From CAG-791 sp963593905 (GTDB lineage: Bacteria; Bacillota; Clostridia; Lachnospirales; Lachnospiraceae): 57,217 bases of DNA. The position numbers were made by a program, and so were the translations under genes. The stretch lies in contig CAVBBL010000016.1 in NCBI GenBank assembly GCA_963593905.1, positions 1 to 57,217 on the forward strand. The letters run 5' to 3'. Below, piece by piece: positions 8,786 through 15,619 of the stretch (position 1 is its first letter; every line of letters starts with the position of its first letter). Below the pieces are notes generated by a model. It made no database searches. It had not been told where the DNA came from and saw only the letters and a list, made by a program, of their open reading frames with translations.

Positions 8786-8934
8786 GTCATCCTCTCCATT
8801 CCGCAGGCGTCTTTTGCCGGAGGAATCGCAAAGCAAATCCCAGATTTGCTTTTGCGATCAGCACAGTATGTGTCGCCTGCGGCACATACTGCCGTGCGAA
8901 GAATCTGCTATCAAGCAGATTCTTCGCACTGGTC
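8786..8934 (-). promoter_or_regulatory. Class A hairpin leader (binding-protein gene), most complete copy
   Basis: It has four consecutive hairpins on the coding strand. The first is a perfect 36-nt hairpin (8894-8929) with loop GCTTGATAGC. Next comes CAGTATGTG-loop-CACATACTG presenting CCGCAGGCG (rc 8874-8882). The third is an ATCGCAAAGCAAAT-type hairpin. Last, CCTCCGGC lies before CGCCTGCGG (rc 8801-8809) and the GGAGAGG ribosome site. CCGCAGGCG and CGCCTGCGG are perfectly complementary. Confidence 0.75.
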
Positions 8935-9004
8935 TCCATTCCCGCCGTTTATCGGCGCTCTGACCGTCATTCGGTCTATCTATATAAACGAACGATTGCA
9001 TTGC

Positions 9005-9060
9005 GCAACCGCTTGCTCATATCGTAATTACACTATAGTTCTATATCGCAAACATGTCAA
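9005..9060 (-). promoter_or_regulatory. Promoter and operators of the galactoside transport operon
   Basis: Minus-strand -35 TTGACA (9055-9060), 17-bp spacer, -10 TATAGT (9032-9037). GCAACCGCTTGC at 9005-9016, a LacI/GalR-type operator with central CG, lies just after the expected start site. A second perfect inverted repeat (AACATGTCA, 3 bp, TGACATGTT; 9051-9071) overlaps the -35. Expected transcripts carry about 240 nt of leader before the start codon. Confidence 0.75.
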
Positions 9061-9433
9061 CATGACATGTTTTACAATCACACCATCCAGTTTTTGGTGT
9101 TTTTGTACAAACCTTTATGATAACAGCATCTGTGTCGGTAGGATATTCTCTTTCTAATTTCTGTTTTACCTCCGTCTACAACACTCTCCGCTATCTTTTT
9201 CTCTTATTCACAGTTATTCAAATGCAGTTTCCTTTTTGTTTTTTTATAATGTTTTCGGTTTTTTTCGCTTTCTATCCTTATGCTACGATATCTTATCTGT
9301 TATGTCAATGATTATTCGATTTTGCCACCTATTATTCGTCATTTTATCCATTAGTTTACACTGTTCCTCGTGCTTTTTTCACGATTTTTTTCGTATATTT
9401 TCGTTTCCGTTGTGTTTTACAGCACAGATATGC

Positions 9434-9439
9434 TATGAT
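9434..9439 (+). promoter_or_regulatory. Possible -10 of the divergent LacI gene
   Basis: TATGAT about 40 nt before the start codon, with a weak TTGTGT (9410-9415) upstream. The region 9070-9470 is otherwise AT-rich and shows no gene. Confidence 0.35.
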
Positions 9440-9480
9440 GTTATGGAATAAAAGGTCTTATACAAAGGAGTATTTTGCTT

Positions 9481-10539
9481 ATGCCCACGATACGTGACAT
9501 TGCACAGGAACTGCATATTTCCACCAGTACCGTCTCTAAGGGGCTAAACGGTGGCACCGATATCAGTGAAGCGCTGCGCAGACAGATTCTGGATACCGCT
9601 GTGCGCATAGGATATACCAAAAAAGCGTCTGCTCACAGGAGCAGACGCCTTTGCGTATTTATTGAAAATGTACTTTATAAAGATAAGCAGGACTTCGGTT
9701 ACGAAATCCTCCTGGGCTTCCGACAGGCCGCCTACAGGGAGCACTGGAATGTGGACATTGTGGCAGTGACACCTGATTTTCAGCTACAGCACCCCTATGA
9801 CGCTCTTATGACGGAAAAGACCTATTCCGGCAGCTTTATTGTGGGATTTTCCATGGAAGATCCCTGGATGAAGTCTCTGCAGACCACCACTTTCCCCACT
9901 GTACTTCTGGACAACAGTATTTCGGGCAATCCCCATGTTACCTGTCTTGGAACAGATAATGCAGAAGCCATGTCTGCAGCCATTTCCTATCTGGTCAGTC
10001 TCGGCCATGACCGCATCGCCTTCCTGGATGGCTCCGCCGGTTCTTTTGTCTCCGATCAGCGGATGCTTTCCTTTCTGGATGCCATGCGGCAGCATCATCT
10101 GCCGTTAGATCCCGATCTGGCCGTCTATGGATATTTTGTCCCGGAGACAGCCCAATATCATGTGCCGGGATTCTTGTCCCAAGGTGTCACTGCCATCCTC
10201 TGCGGCAACGATTTGATTGCCTCCGGCGTCATTGACTGCTGCCGCGAAGCCGGTTTTCAGGTTCCGGAGGATGTCTCTGTCATCGGTTTTGATGATCTGC
10301 CCATGGCAGCTTCCCTCTCTCCTGCATTGACTACTATCCGACAGGATCGGAATGCCCTGGGAAGGAGCGCCATGTATTCCCTTCACGCTTTATTGGGAGG
10401 TGTCCCTCTTTCCTTTTCCCTCCTGCGCCCTTCCTTGATCTGTCGTGCTTCCGCCGGCCGGGCAAAGCCAAGGCCCATGACCAAGCGCGTCACCGACAAG
10501 GATTCCGTGCGGTTTGTCAATCCGGATTTTCTGCGCTGA
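9481..10539 (+). CDS. LacI-family transcriptional regulator (divergent)
   Basis: HTH TIRDIAQELHISTSTVSKGL at the N-terminus, then an effector domain with the usual TCLGTDNAEAM, GHDRIAFLDG and VIGFDDLPMAASLSPALTTIRQD motifs. Length is about 352. Either the ATG at 9481 (10 nt after AAAGGAG) or TTG at 9475 (4 nt after it) could start it; ATG is preferred. It faces the transporter operon across a shared 700-bp control region, so it may regulate that operon, itself, or both. It shares only family-level similarity with the LacI protein at 3791-4774. Confidence 0.92.
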   Translation: MPTIRDIAQELHISTSTVSKGLNGGTDISEALRRQILDTAVRIGYTKKASAHRSRRLCVFIENVLYKDKQDFGYEILLGFRQAAYREHWNVDIVAVTPDFQLQHPYDALMTEKTYSGSFIVGFSMEDPWMKSLQTTTFPTVLLDNSISGNPHVTCLGTDNAEAMSAAISYLVSLGHDRIAFLDGSAGSFVSDQRMLSFLDAMRQHHLPLDPDLAVYGYFVPETAQYHVPGFLSQGVTAILCGNDLIASGVIDCCREAGFQVPEDVSVIGFDDLPMAASLSPALTTIRQDRNALGRSAMYSLHALLGGVPLSFSLLRPSLICRASAGRAKPRPMTKRVTDKDSVRFVNPDFLR

Positions 10540-10548
10540 CAGCCAATT

Positions 10549-11115
10549 CTACCGCACTTCCTGCGTACTGTATACCGCTCTGGAGCCGCCGATAAAGGGC
10601 GGTCTGGTGCGGGCACACAAAAGGATAGCCTTTCCGATATGATCCTCTTTCAGCCTCACCGGCACGGCCACCCGGCGAAGATGCATCCCGATGAGCGTGC
10701 CGCCGATGTCCATACCGGCCGCCGCCTGCACCTCTTCGACCAGTACAGGATCTGTAAAGCTGCGCCAGCAATTCGTGGCCCAGCTGCCGCCTGCATGAGG
10801 CTGTGGAATCGCTGATACAATCTGATATCCATAGCGGCGAGCCGCTTCTCTTTCTATCACAATCGACCTGTTCAAATGCTCGCAGCACTGGGCTGCCAGA
10901 TAGATTTCTCTCTCCTGCAATAGCGGAAGAATTCCCTCCAGTACTGCTGCTGCCGCTTCCATACTGGAATCCTTGCCGATATGCCCACCAACGATCTCAC
11001 TGCTCGAACACCCCACCACAAAGATATCACCCTTTTCCAGATGCGCCACCTCCAGAAGCTCCGCTGCGGCCTCCTGTGCCTGTTTTGTCAAAAGATTTTT
11101 TTCTGTATCTGTCAT
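10549..11115 (-). CDS. UPF0340 (YwlG/TIGR01440) family protein
   Basis: A 188-residue protein with family hallmarks FVVGCSSSEIVGGHIGK, AAQCCEHLNRSIVIERE, PQPHAGGSWATNCW and GMDIGGTLIGMHLR. The family is widespread in Firmicutes and lacks an established function. No signal peptide or membrane segment is seen. The gene converges on the LacI gene (9-bp gap between stop codons) and is preceded by two tandem class B leaders, the last ending in AAGAGGGAGAT just before its ATG. Confidence 0.9.
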   Translation of the reverse strand: MTDTEKNLLTKQAQEAAAELLEVAHLEKGDIFVVGCSSSEIVGGHIGKDSSMEAAAAVLEGILPLLQEREIYLAAQCCEHLNRSIVIEREAARRYGYQIVSAIPQPHAGGSWATNCWRSFTDPVLVEEVQAAAGMDIGGTLIGMHLRRVAVPVRLKEDHIGKAILLCARTRPPFIGGSRAVYSTQEVR

Positions 11116-11252
11116 ATCTCCCTCTTAATGCCGCAGCTTGTCTGCGGCTACACGAAGAGAAATCGCGCAGGCGATTTCTCTGATGTGATCATGAGGATGC
11201 CGCAAACGGCGTCCTCAGAATGACTCAAAATGACATCAGTCATTTTGGGGCA
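11116..11252 (-). promoter_or_regulatory. Class B hairpin leader, proximal copy (UPF0340 gene)
   Basis: On the coding strand four perfect or near-perfect hairpins follow each other: AAAATGAC/GTCATTTT, GAGGACGCC/GGCATCCTC, AGAGAAATCGC/GCGATTTCTCT and GCCGCAG/CTGCGGC. ATTAAGAGGGAGAT and the start codon come next. Confidence 0.75.
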
Positions 11253-11265
11253 TTTCCCCTCTTAA

Positions 11266-11362
11266 TGCCGCAGCTTGTCTGCGGCTACACGAAGAGAAAT
11301 CGCGTAGGCGATTTCTCTGATGTGATCATGAGGATGCTGCAAACAGCATCCTCAGAATGCCG
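11266..11362 (-). promoter_or_regulatory. Class B hairpin leader, distal tandem copy
   Basis: It repeats three of the proximal modules (GAGGATGCTG/CAGCATCCTC, AGAGAAATCGC/GCGATTTCTCT, GCCGCAG/CTGCGGC) and again ends with ATTAAGAGGGGAAATG, which offers a ribosome site and an ATG that leads to no gene. Two stem positions differ from the proximal copy and stay paired. Confidence 0.7.
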
Positions 11363-11378
11363 AAAGTCATTTTCCTGT

Positions 11379-11409
11379 TACGTTCCCAATACATTCCCAG
11401 CTGTATGAT
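11379..11409 (+). promoter_or_regulatory. Direct-repeat promoter of the 37-residue ORF
   Basis: Two 9-bp direct repeats, TACGTTCCC (11379-11387) and TACATTCCC (11390-11398), lie 11 bp apart, and TATGAT starts 5 bp after the second. No good -35 hexamer is present. The same arrangement with identical spacing lies before the small-ORF cluster (55650-55680). The layout resembles paired response-regulator sites at activator-dependent promoters; that is inference. Confidence 0.55.
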
Positions 11410-11471
11410 AAGTCCAACAAAACAAAAACACAACACCCAACCAAATAACATATAAGATGAAAGGAGACGAC

Positions 11472-11585
11472 ATGTATTATCAATTTGACGATTACAATCA
11501 GTTGTATAAGCTGATTCCTATTACGGTGATTCCGGCAACGGAAGAGCTGCTTAGGAACTTACTGGAAAATCCCTATGTAAAGTAA
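11472..11585 (+). CDS. Small protein, 37 residues, unknown
   Basis: ATG at 11472 follows AAAGGAGACGAC, a near-ideal ribosome site. The peptide starts MYYQFDDYNQLYKLIPITVI, has no long hydrophobic segment, and ends ENPYVK. The middle to C-terminal part (PATEELLRNLLENP) would make an amphipathic helix. An A/C-rich, G-poor unstructured leader and a dedicated terminator (11603-11646) surround it, so it is a stand-alone transcription unit. Its promoter region matches that of the tiny ORFs at 55780-56616. No Gly-Gly processing site or Cys is present. Function unknown. Confidence 0.6.
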   Translation: MYYQFDDYNQLYKLIPITVIPATEELLRNLLENPYVK

Positions 11586-11602
11586 ATTATTAGAAAGTGG
11601 TT

Positions 11603-11646
11603 AAAAAGCCGCTGCTGCAGAAATTTTTCTGTGACAGCGGCTTTTT
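11603..11646 (+). terminator. Terminator after the 37-residue ORF
   Basis: The stem AAAAAGCCGCTG/CAGCGGCTTTTT gives a hairpin ending in a T tract, 18 nt after the stop codon. Confidence 0.85.
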
Positions 11647-11704
11647 GATATGCTTTGATATGTTTTCTGTCCATCATCGCAGAGATCGATGCGTGTTTTC
11701 TATC

Positions 11705-11734
11705 TTTACTAGTTTCTCCTTTTTCCTTTATAAT
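11705..11734 (+). promoter_or_regulatory. Promoter candidate for metF
   Basis: TTTACT (11705-11710), 18-bp spacer, TATAAT (11729-11734). It gives a leader of about 115 nt in which I recognise no known riboswitch, although CATGAC/GTCATG can pair. Confidence 0.55.
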
Positions 11735-11856
11735 CATGACAAAAGGATTCGCCCCAGTCCATCGATATAAGCCTGGTCATGTAATGGTAAATAAATCCGA
11801 AGCCTGCCGGCACAGGGGCAGTTCATCCGAAAAACTGCATAGAAATGGAGACACCA

Positions 11857-12726
11857 ATGAAGATCACACAGATTTTTAACGAACAAGAGGTTACAATTTC
11901 CTTCGAGGTTTTTCCTCCGAAGACAGAGGATAAATACGATGCTGTGGAAAAGGCTTCCAGAGAAATCGCAGCACTGCATCCTGCCTTTATGAGTGTTACC
12001 TACGGCGCCGGCGGCGGCACTTCCCAGCATACCGCTTCCATTGCAGCAGATCTGCAGAATAAATACCACACGCCGGTCCTGGCTCACTTAACCTGCGTTT
12101 CCTCTACCAAAGAACACGTGCAGGAAATGATCCAGCTCTACCGGGAAAAAGGCATCGAAAACATCATGGCGCTTCGCGGAGATATTCCAAAGGAGGGCCG
12201 CTCTATCCACGATTATGACTATGCCAGTCAATTGATTTATGATATTAAAACTGCGGATGACTCTCTGTGTATCGGCGCTGCCTGCTATCCGGAAGGTCAC
12301 GTGGAATGTGAGAGTCCTTCCATGGACATTGTCCATCTGAAGGAAAAGGTAGATGCAGGTGCCGATTTCCTGACGACCCAGATGTTCTTTGACAATAACA
12401 TGCTTTACAATTTTCTCTACCGGATTCGGGAAGCCGGCATCACCGTTCCCGTCCTGCCGGGTATAATGCCCATTACCAATAAGCGGCAGGTAGCGCGAAG
12501 CGTGGCTCTTTCCGGCTCCACCATTCCCCAGCGTTTCCGCATGATGGTAGACCGCTTTGGAGATGATCCGGCCAAAATGAAGCAGGCCGGCGTCATCTAC
12601 GCCACCGAGCAGATCATCGATCTGATTTCTAACGGCGTCACCCATATTCACGTATATTCCATGAATAAACCGGATATCGCTGCCGGCATCATGCAGTCCC
12701 TTTCCGCCATCATTGACAATGGCTAA
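11857..12726 (+). CDS. metF: 5,10-methylenetetrahydrofolate reductase
   Basis: FAD-dependent TIM-barrel enzyme that makes 5-methyl-THF for methionine synthesis. Landmarks are ISFEVFPPKT near the N-terminus, SVTYGAGGG, ALRGDIPK, DFLTTQMFFDN and PVLPGIMPI. The 289-residue length equals the bacterial single-domain enzyme. The ATG at 11857 has GGAG 6 nt upstream; an ATG at 11845 overlaps that GGAG. It stands alone between its promoter and a bidirectional terminator. In acetogenic relatives MetF also serves the Wood-Ljungdahl pathway, but no such genes are nearby. Confidence 0.95.
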   Translation: MKITQIFNEQEVTISFEVFPPKTEDKYDAVEKASREIAALHPAFMSVTYGAGGGTSQHTASIAADLQNKYHTPVLAHLTCVSSTKEHVQEMIQLYREKGIENIMALRGDIPKEGRSIHDYDYASQLIYDIKTADDSLCIGAACYPEGHVECESPSMDIVHLKEKVDAGADFLTTQMFFDNNMLYNFLYRIREAGITVPVLPGIMPITNKRQVARSVALSGSTIPQRFRMMVDRFGDDPAKMKQAGVIYATEQIIDLISNGVTHIHVYSMNKPDIAAGIMQSLSAIIDNG

Positions 12727-12806
12727 GGTCCTCAAAAAGACATTTCTAAAAAGTGATGCTTCACAGCTTTGTAAAGCTACATTCCTTTTTTAATAAAAAC
12801 AGAACG

Positions 12807-12848
12807 AAAACAGGCAGACACCTCTTGAAAAGGATGTCTGCCTGTTTT
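12807..12848. terminator. Bidirectional terminator between metF and apt
   Basis: AAAACAGGCAGACA/TGTCTGCCTGTTTT, a 14-bp stem with A and T tracts on the two sides, between converging genes. Confidence 0.85.
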
Positions 12849-12886
12849 TATTTTATTACACGCTCACCTGTCATGTCCGATTCTAT

Positions 12887-13411
12887 CTACTTTCCCTCAT
12901 ACTGGATCGCAGAATAAACAGGATAGGGCTCTAAGAAAGCTCTGCCGTTTAATCCCTTCAGTTCCATGAGCACCAGCACACCGGCCACTTCACCGCCTAA
13001 TTTCTCTACCAGCTCGATCATGGCCTTGGCAGTACCGCCGGTGGCCATCAGATCATCTACGATCAGCACCTTCTGTCCGGGCTTAATGGAATCCTCGTGC
13101 ATCTCCAGAGTTGCTGTGCCATATTCCAGGGCATAATCCACAGAAACGGTCTTCCAGGGGAGCTTCCCCTTCTTGCGAATCAGCACCATAGGCTTATGCA
13201 GATTATAAGCAATAGGTGTACCAAAGATAAAACCTCTGGACTCAGCGCCTACCACCACATCAAAAGCAATGTCCTTTACCAGATCCTGCATAGTATCAAT
13301 GGCCAGCTGCAGACCATCTGCATCCTGCGCCACCGTAGTAATATCCCGGAACATGATTCCTTCCTGGGGAAAATCCGGTATTGTGCGTACGTAATCTTTT
13401 AAGTCTTTCAT
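12887..13411 (-). CDS. apt: Adenine phosphoribosyltransferase
   Basis: Converts adenine and PRPP to AMP. The PRPP-binding loop VLIVDDLMATGGTAKA is intact (around residue 117), with the family motifs FRDITT and VVGAESRGFIFG. At 174 residues it is of normal length. The ATG at 13411 has AGAGG 9 nt upstream; the ATG at 13420 touches it and is less likely. It lies 12 nt after the SEC-C gene, in one operon with it. Confidence 0.96.
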   Translation of the reverse strand: MKDLKDYVRTIPDFPQEGIMFRDITTVAQDADGLQLAIDTMQDLVKDIAFDVVVGAESRGFIFGTPIAYNLHKPMVLIRKKGKLPWKTVSVDYALEYGTATLEMHEDSIKPGQKVLIVDDLMATGGTAKAMIELVEKLGGEVAGVLVLMELKGLNGRAFLEPYPVYSAIQYEGK

Positions 13412-13423
13412 CCTACACATCCT

Positions 13424-13930
13424 CTATGCATTCTTTCCGCAGCACTTTTTGTACTTCTTGCCGGATCCGCACGGGCACGGATCGTTGGGATATACCTTAG
13501 GGGCCTTCACGATGGTCTGGGATTTCTTCTGCTCCTTATAAAGCTCTTTCTGCTTCTCCTCATCGAAGATATTATTCCACTGAGGAAGCTTGTAGAGCCA
13601 GTCTGCACCTGCTGCTACCATGTTCTTGTACAGCATCTCTTTATCATAGATCAGGTTGACCTTCGTATCCTCTTCCATCTCTTCGATGGGATTCTCATTA
13701 ACCAGGCTCTCATTGATACCGTCCAGGAAGCCAACCATGGTCATGATATCCACATGATAGCGCTCAGCCAGTTCCTTAACGGTGCCTTCTACCTGCACAT
13801 CCGGCTGTGCCAAAAGGATCTCATAGATCTCTTTTTCCTTTTTAAAATAATCACCCCAGAGGCGCTGCAGATCGCCTTTGTTTGCCTTTTCGTTATATGC
13901 CATTGAACGCCACTGTTCTAATAATGCCAT
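13424..13930 (-). CDS. SEC-C zinc-motif protein
   Basis: A 168-residue acidic, helical protein ending in VYPNDPCPCGSGKKYKKCCG, a SEC-C zinc-binding motif nearly identical to the SecA tail encoded in this window (42899-45466). The upstream part (about residues 1-130) has no family I can name; Lachnospiraceae carry similar stand-alone SEC-C proteins. In SecA this motif binds zinc and helps contact SecB or ribosomes. Here a ribosome or Sec-related role is only a guess. Start ATG 13930 follows GAAAGGTGG; upstream sequence is a class B remnant. It forms an operon with apt. Confidence 0.85.
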   Translation of the reverse strand: MALLEQWRSMAYNEKANKGDLQRLWGDYFKKEKEIYEILLAQPDVQVEGTVKELAERYHVDIMTMVGFLDGINESLVNENPIEEMEEDTKVNLIYDKEMLYKNMVAAGADWLYKLPQWNNIFDEEKQKELYKEQKKSQTIVKAPKVYPNDPCPCGSGKKYKKCCGKNA

Positions 13931-13962
13931 TTTATATTCCACCTTTCTCTGCCGCCGGCTCC
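13931..13962 (-). promoter_or_regulatory. Class B leader remnant before the SEC-C gene
   Basis: GGAGCCGGCGGCAGAGAAAGG keeps the final module position (GCCGGCGGC plus AGAAAGG ribosome site) but has lost the long stem. Assignment rests on the order of parts only. Confidence 0.35.
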
Positions 13963-14062
13963 TGAAAGGAATCACGAATGATCCCGCTGCCGACTGTCAT
14001 TATCCACTTAGTATAGTTGATTTTTCGATACTTGTAAACCAAATCCACAGGCAACCGGGATT

Positions 14063-15499
14063 CTACTGTGCCAGCTTCTCCTTCAGCAGCGCACTGGCAG
14101 AAGCAGGATCTACCTTGCCCTTCATAGCCTTCATAACCTGACCTACCAGGAAGCCCAATGCCTTTTCCTTGCCGCCCTTATAGTCCGCCACGGACTGGGG
14201 ATTTGCTGTCAGCACTTCTGCCACCGTCTTCTGCAGCGCATCATCGTCCTGCTCTGTCTTTAATCCCTTTTCCTCTACATACTTTTCAGGATCAATATCC
14301 TCGGTGAACATCACCTCAAAGACCTGCTTGGCCACGCTACTGTTGATCTGTCTGCTTTCTGTCAGGCTGATCAGGGCTGCCAGATGTGCCGGTGAGAAGG
14401 CCAGATCCTCCGGCTCCACATTTTTTTCCTTCATCAGGCGCTGGGTCTCGCCCATGAGCCAGTTGGATACCTTCTTCGGCTCCCCACAAAGCTTTGCCGT
14501 TTCCTCAAAGAGGTCGGCCAGATGACGGTTGTCCGTCAGAATTGCAATATCGTATTCCGGAATACCGTATTCCTCTTTGTATCTGGCCATGCGCGCTTCA
14601 CGAAACTCCGGTTGTCTGCTGCGGATATTCTCTATCATTTCCTCTGAGACTGTGATAGGCGGCAGATCCGGGTCCGGGAAATAACGATAATCCTGTGCAT
14701 CCTCTTTGCTGCGCATCGCATAGGAGTACATCTTATCATCATCCCAGCGTCTGGTCTCCTGGGTGACACTCTCCCCCTGCTCCAGCAGATCGATCTGGCG
14801 TTGACTCTCTCCCTGAATCGCATGCTCGATGGCGCGGAAGGAATTCAAATTCTTCATCTCCGTACGGGTGCCGAAGGTCGTCTGGCCTTTTTCCCGAACC
14901 GAGATATTTACATCTGCCCGCATGGAGCCTTCCTGGAGCTTACAATCGGATGCCCCCAGATACTGAATCAGCAGACGAAGCTTCTCAAGGTAATTGATGA
15001 CCTCCTTTGCGCCGCGCATATCCGGCTCGGAGACGATTTCGATCAAAGGCACACCGGAACGGTTAAAATCCACCAATGAGGCATCTTCCCACTCATCATG
15101 GACCAGTTTGCCCGCATCCTCTTCCATGTGGATTTCGTGAATGCCCACCTTTTTCATCTCACCGTCCTCGCCCTCGATCTCCACATAACCGTTGCGGCAG
15201 ATGGGCAGATACAGCTGGGAAATCTGGTAGTTCTGCGGGTTGTCGGGATAGAAATAATTCTTTCTGTCGAATTTGGAATATCTGGTAATATCACAGTTTG
15301 TGGCCAGGCCTACGGCAATGGCATATTCCAGAACCTGCTTATTTAATACCGGCAGAGAGCCGGGCATACCGGTGCAGACCGGACATGTATGTGCATTGGG
15401 CTTCGCACCGAAGGCGGTGGAGCAGCCGCAGAAGATCTTGGTCTTCGTGGCCAGCTCTACGTGAACCTCCAGGCCGATCACCATTTCGTATTCTTTCAC
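14063..15499 (-). CDS. gatB: Asp-tRNA(Asn)/Glu-tRNA(Gln) amidotransferase subunit B
   Basis: GatB binds the misacylated tRNA and activates its side chain for amidation. The N-terminus VIGLEVHVELATKTKIFCGC is diagnostic; HTCPVCTGMPGSLPVLN, KNYFYPDNPQNYQISQ and the C-terminal YqeY-like tail (VGQVMKAMKGKVDP) follow. Length is 479. The start is GTG at 15499, preceded by AAAGAGGTACAA at the end of a class B leader; the longer open frame upstream runs through that leader. It is the last gene of aspS-gatC-gatA-gatB. Confidence 0.96.
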   Translation of the reverse strand: MKEYEMVIGLEVHVELATKTKIFCGCSTAFGAKPNAHTCPVCTGMPGSLPVLNKQVLEYAIAVGLATNCDITRYSKFDRKNYFYPDNPQNYQISQLYLPICRNGYVEIEGEDGEMKKVGIHEIHMEEDAGKLVHDEWEDASLVDFNRSGVPLIEIVSEPDMRGAKEVINYLEKLRLLIQYLGASDCKLQEGSMRADVNISVREKGQTTFGTRTEMKNLNSFRAIEHAIQGESQRQIDLLEQGESVTQETRRWDDDKMYSYAMRSKEDAQDYRYFPDPDLPPITVSEEMIENIRSRQPEFREARMARYKEEYGIPEYDIAILTDNRHLADLFEETAKLCGEPKKVSNWLMGETQRLMKEKNVEPEDLAFSPAHLAALISLTESRQINSSVAKQVFEVMFTEDIDPEKYVEEKGLKTEQDDDALQKTVAEVLTANPQSVADYKGGKEKALGFLVGQVMKAMKGKVDPASASALLKEKLAQ

Positions 15500-15610
15500 T
15501 TGTACCTCTTTCTGCCGCAGCCTGCTGCGGCAATCTGAAAAGAGCCTGTTGCAGAACAAGCTTCCCCATGAACCATAGGTGTTTGTATGCAGCAAACATC
15601 TGTATACGAA
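15500..15610 (-). promoter_or_regulatory. Class B hairpin leader before gatB
   Basis: GCCGCAG-CAG-CTGCGGC (inside 15511-15536) is followed by AGAAAGAGGTACAA and the GTG start. The upstream modules are shorter than in other copies; GCCTGTTGCAGAACAAGC can fold. Intercistronic, between gatA and gatB. Confidence 0.6.
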
Positions 15611-15619
15611 AATCTTGTC

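Noticed and set aside
10549..11362. Integration site or mobile element because of tandem repeats near UPF0340
   Set aside because: The repeats are the class B leader modules found before many genes; no integrase, transposase or target duplication is seen.
11735..11856. A riboswitch before metF
   Set aside because: The 115-nt leader has only a short CATGAC/GTCATG pairing; none of the conserved blocks of SAM, cobalamin or T-box leaders is present.
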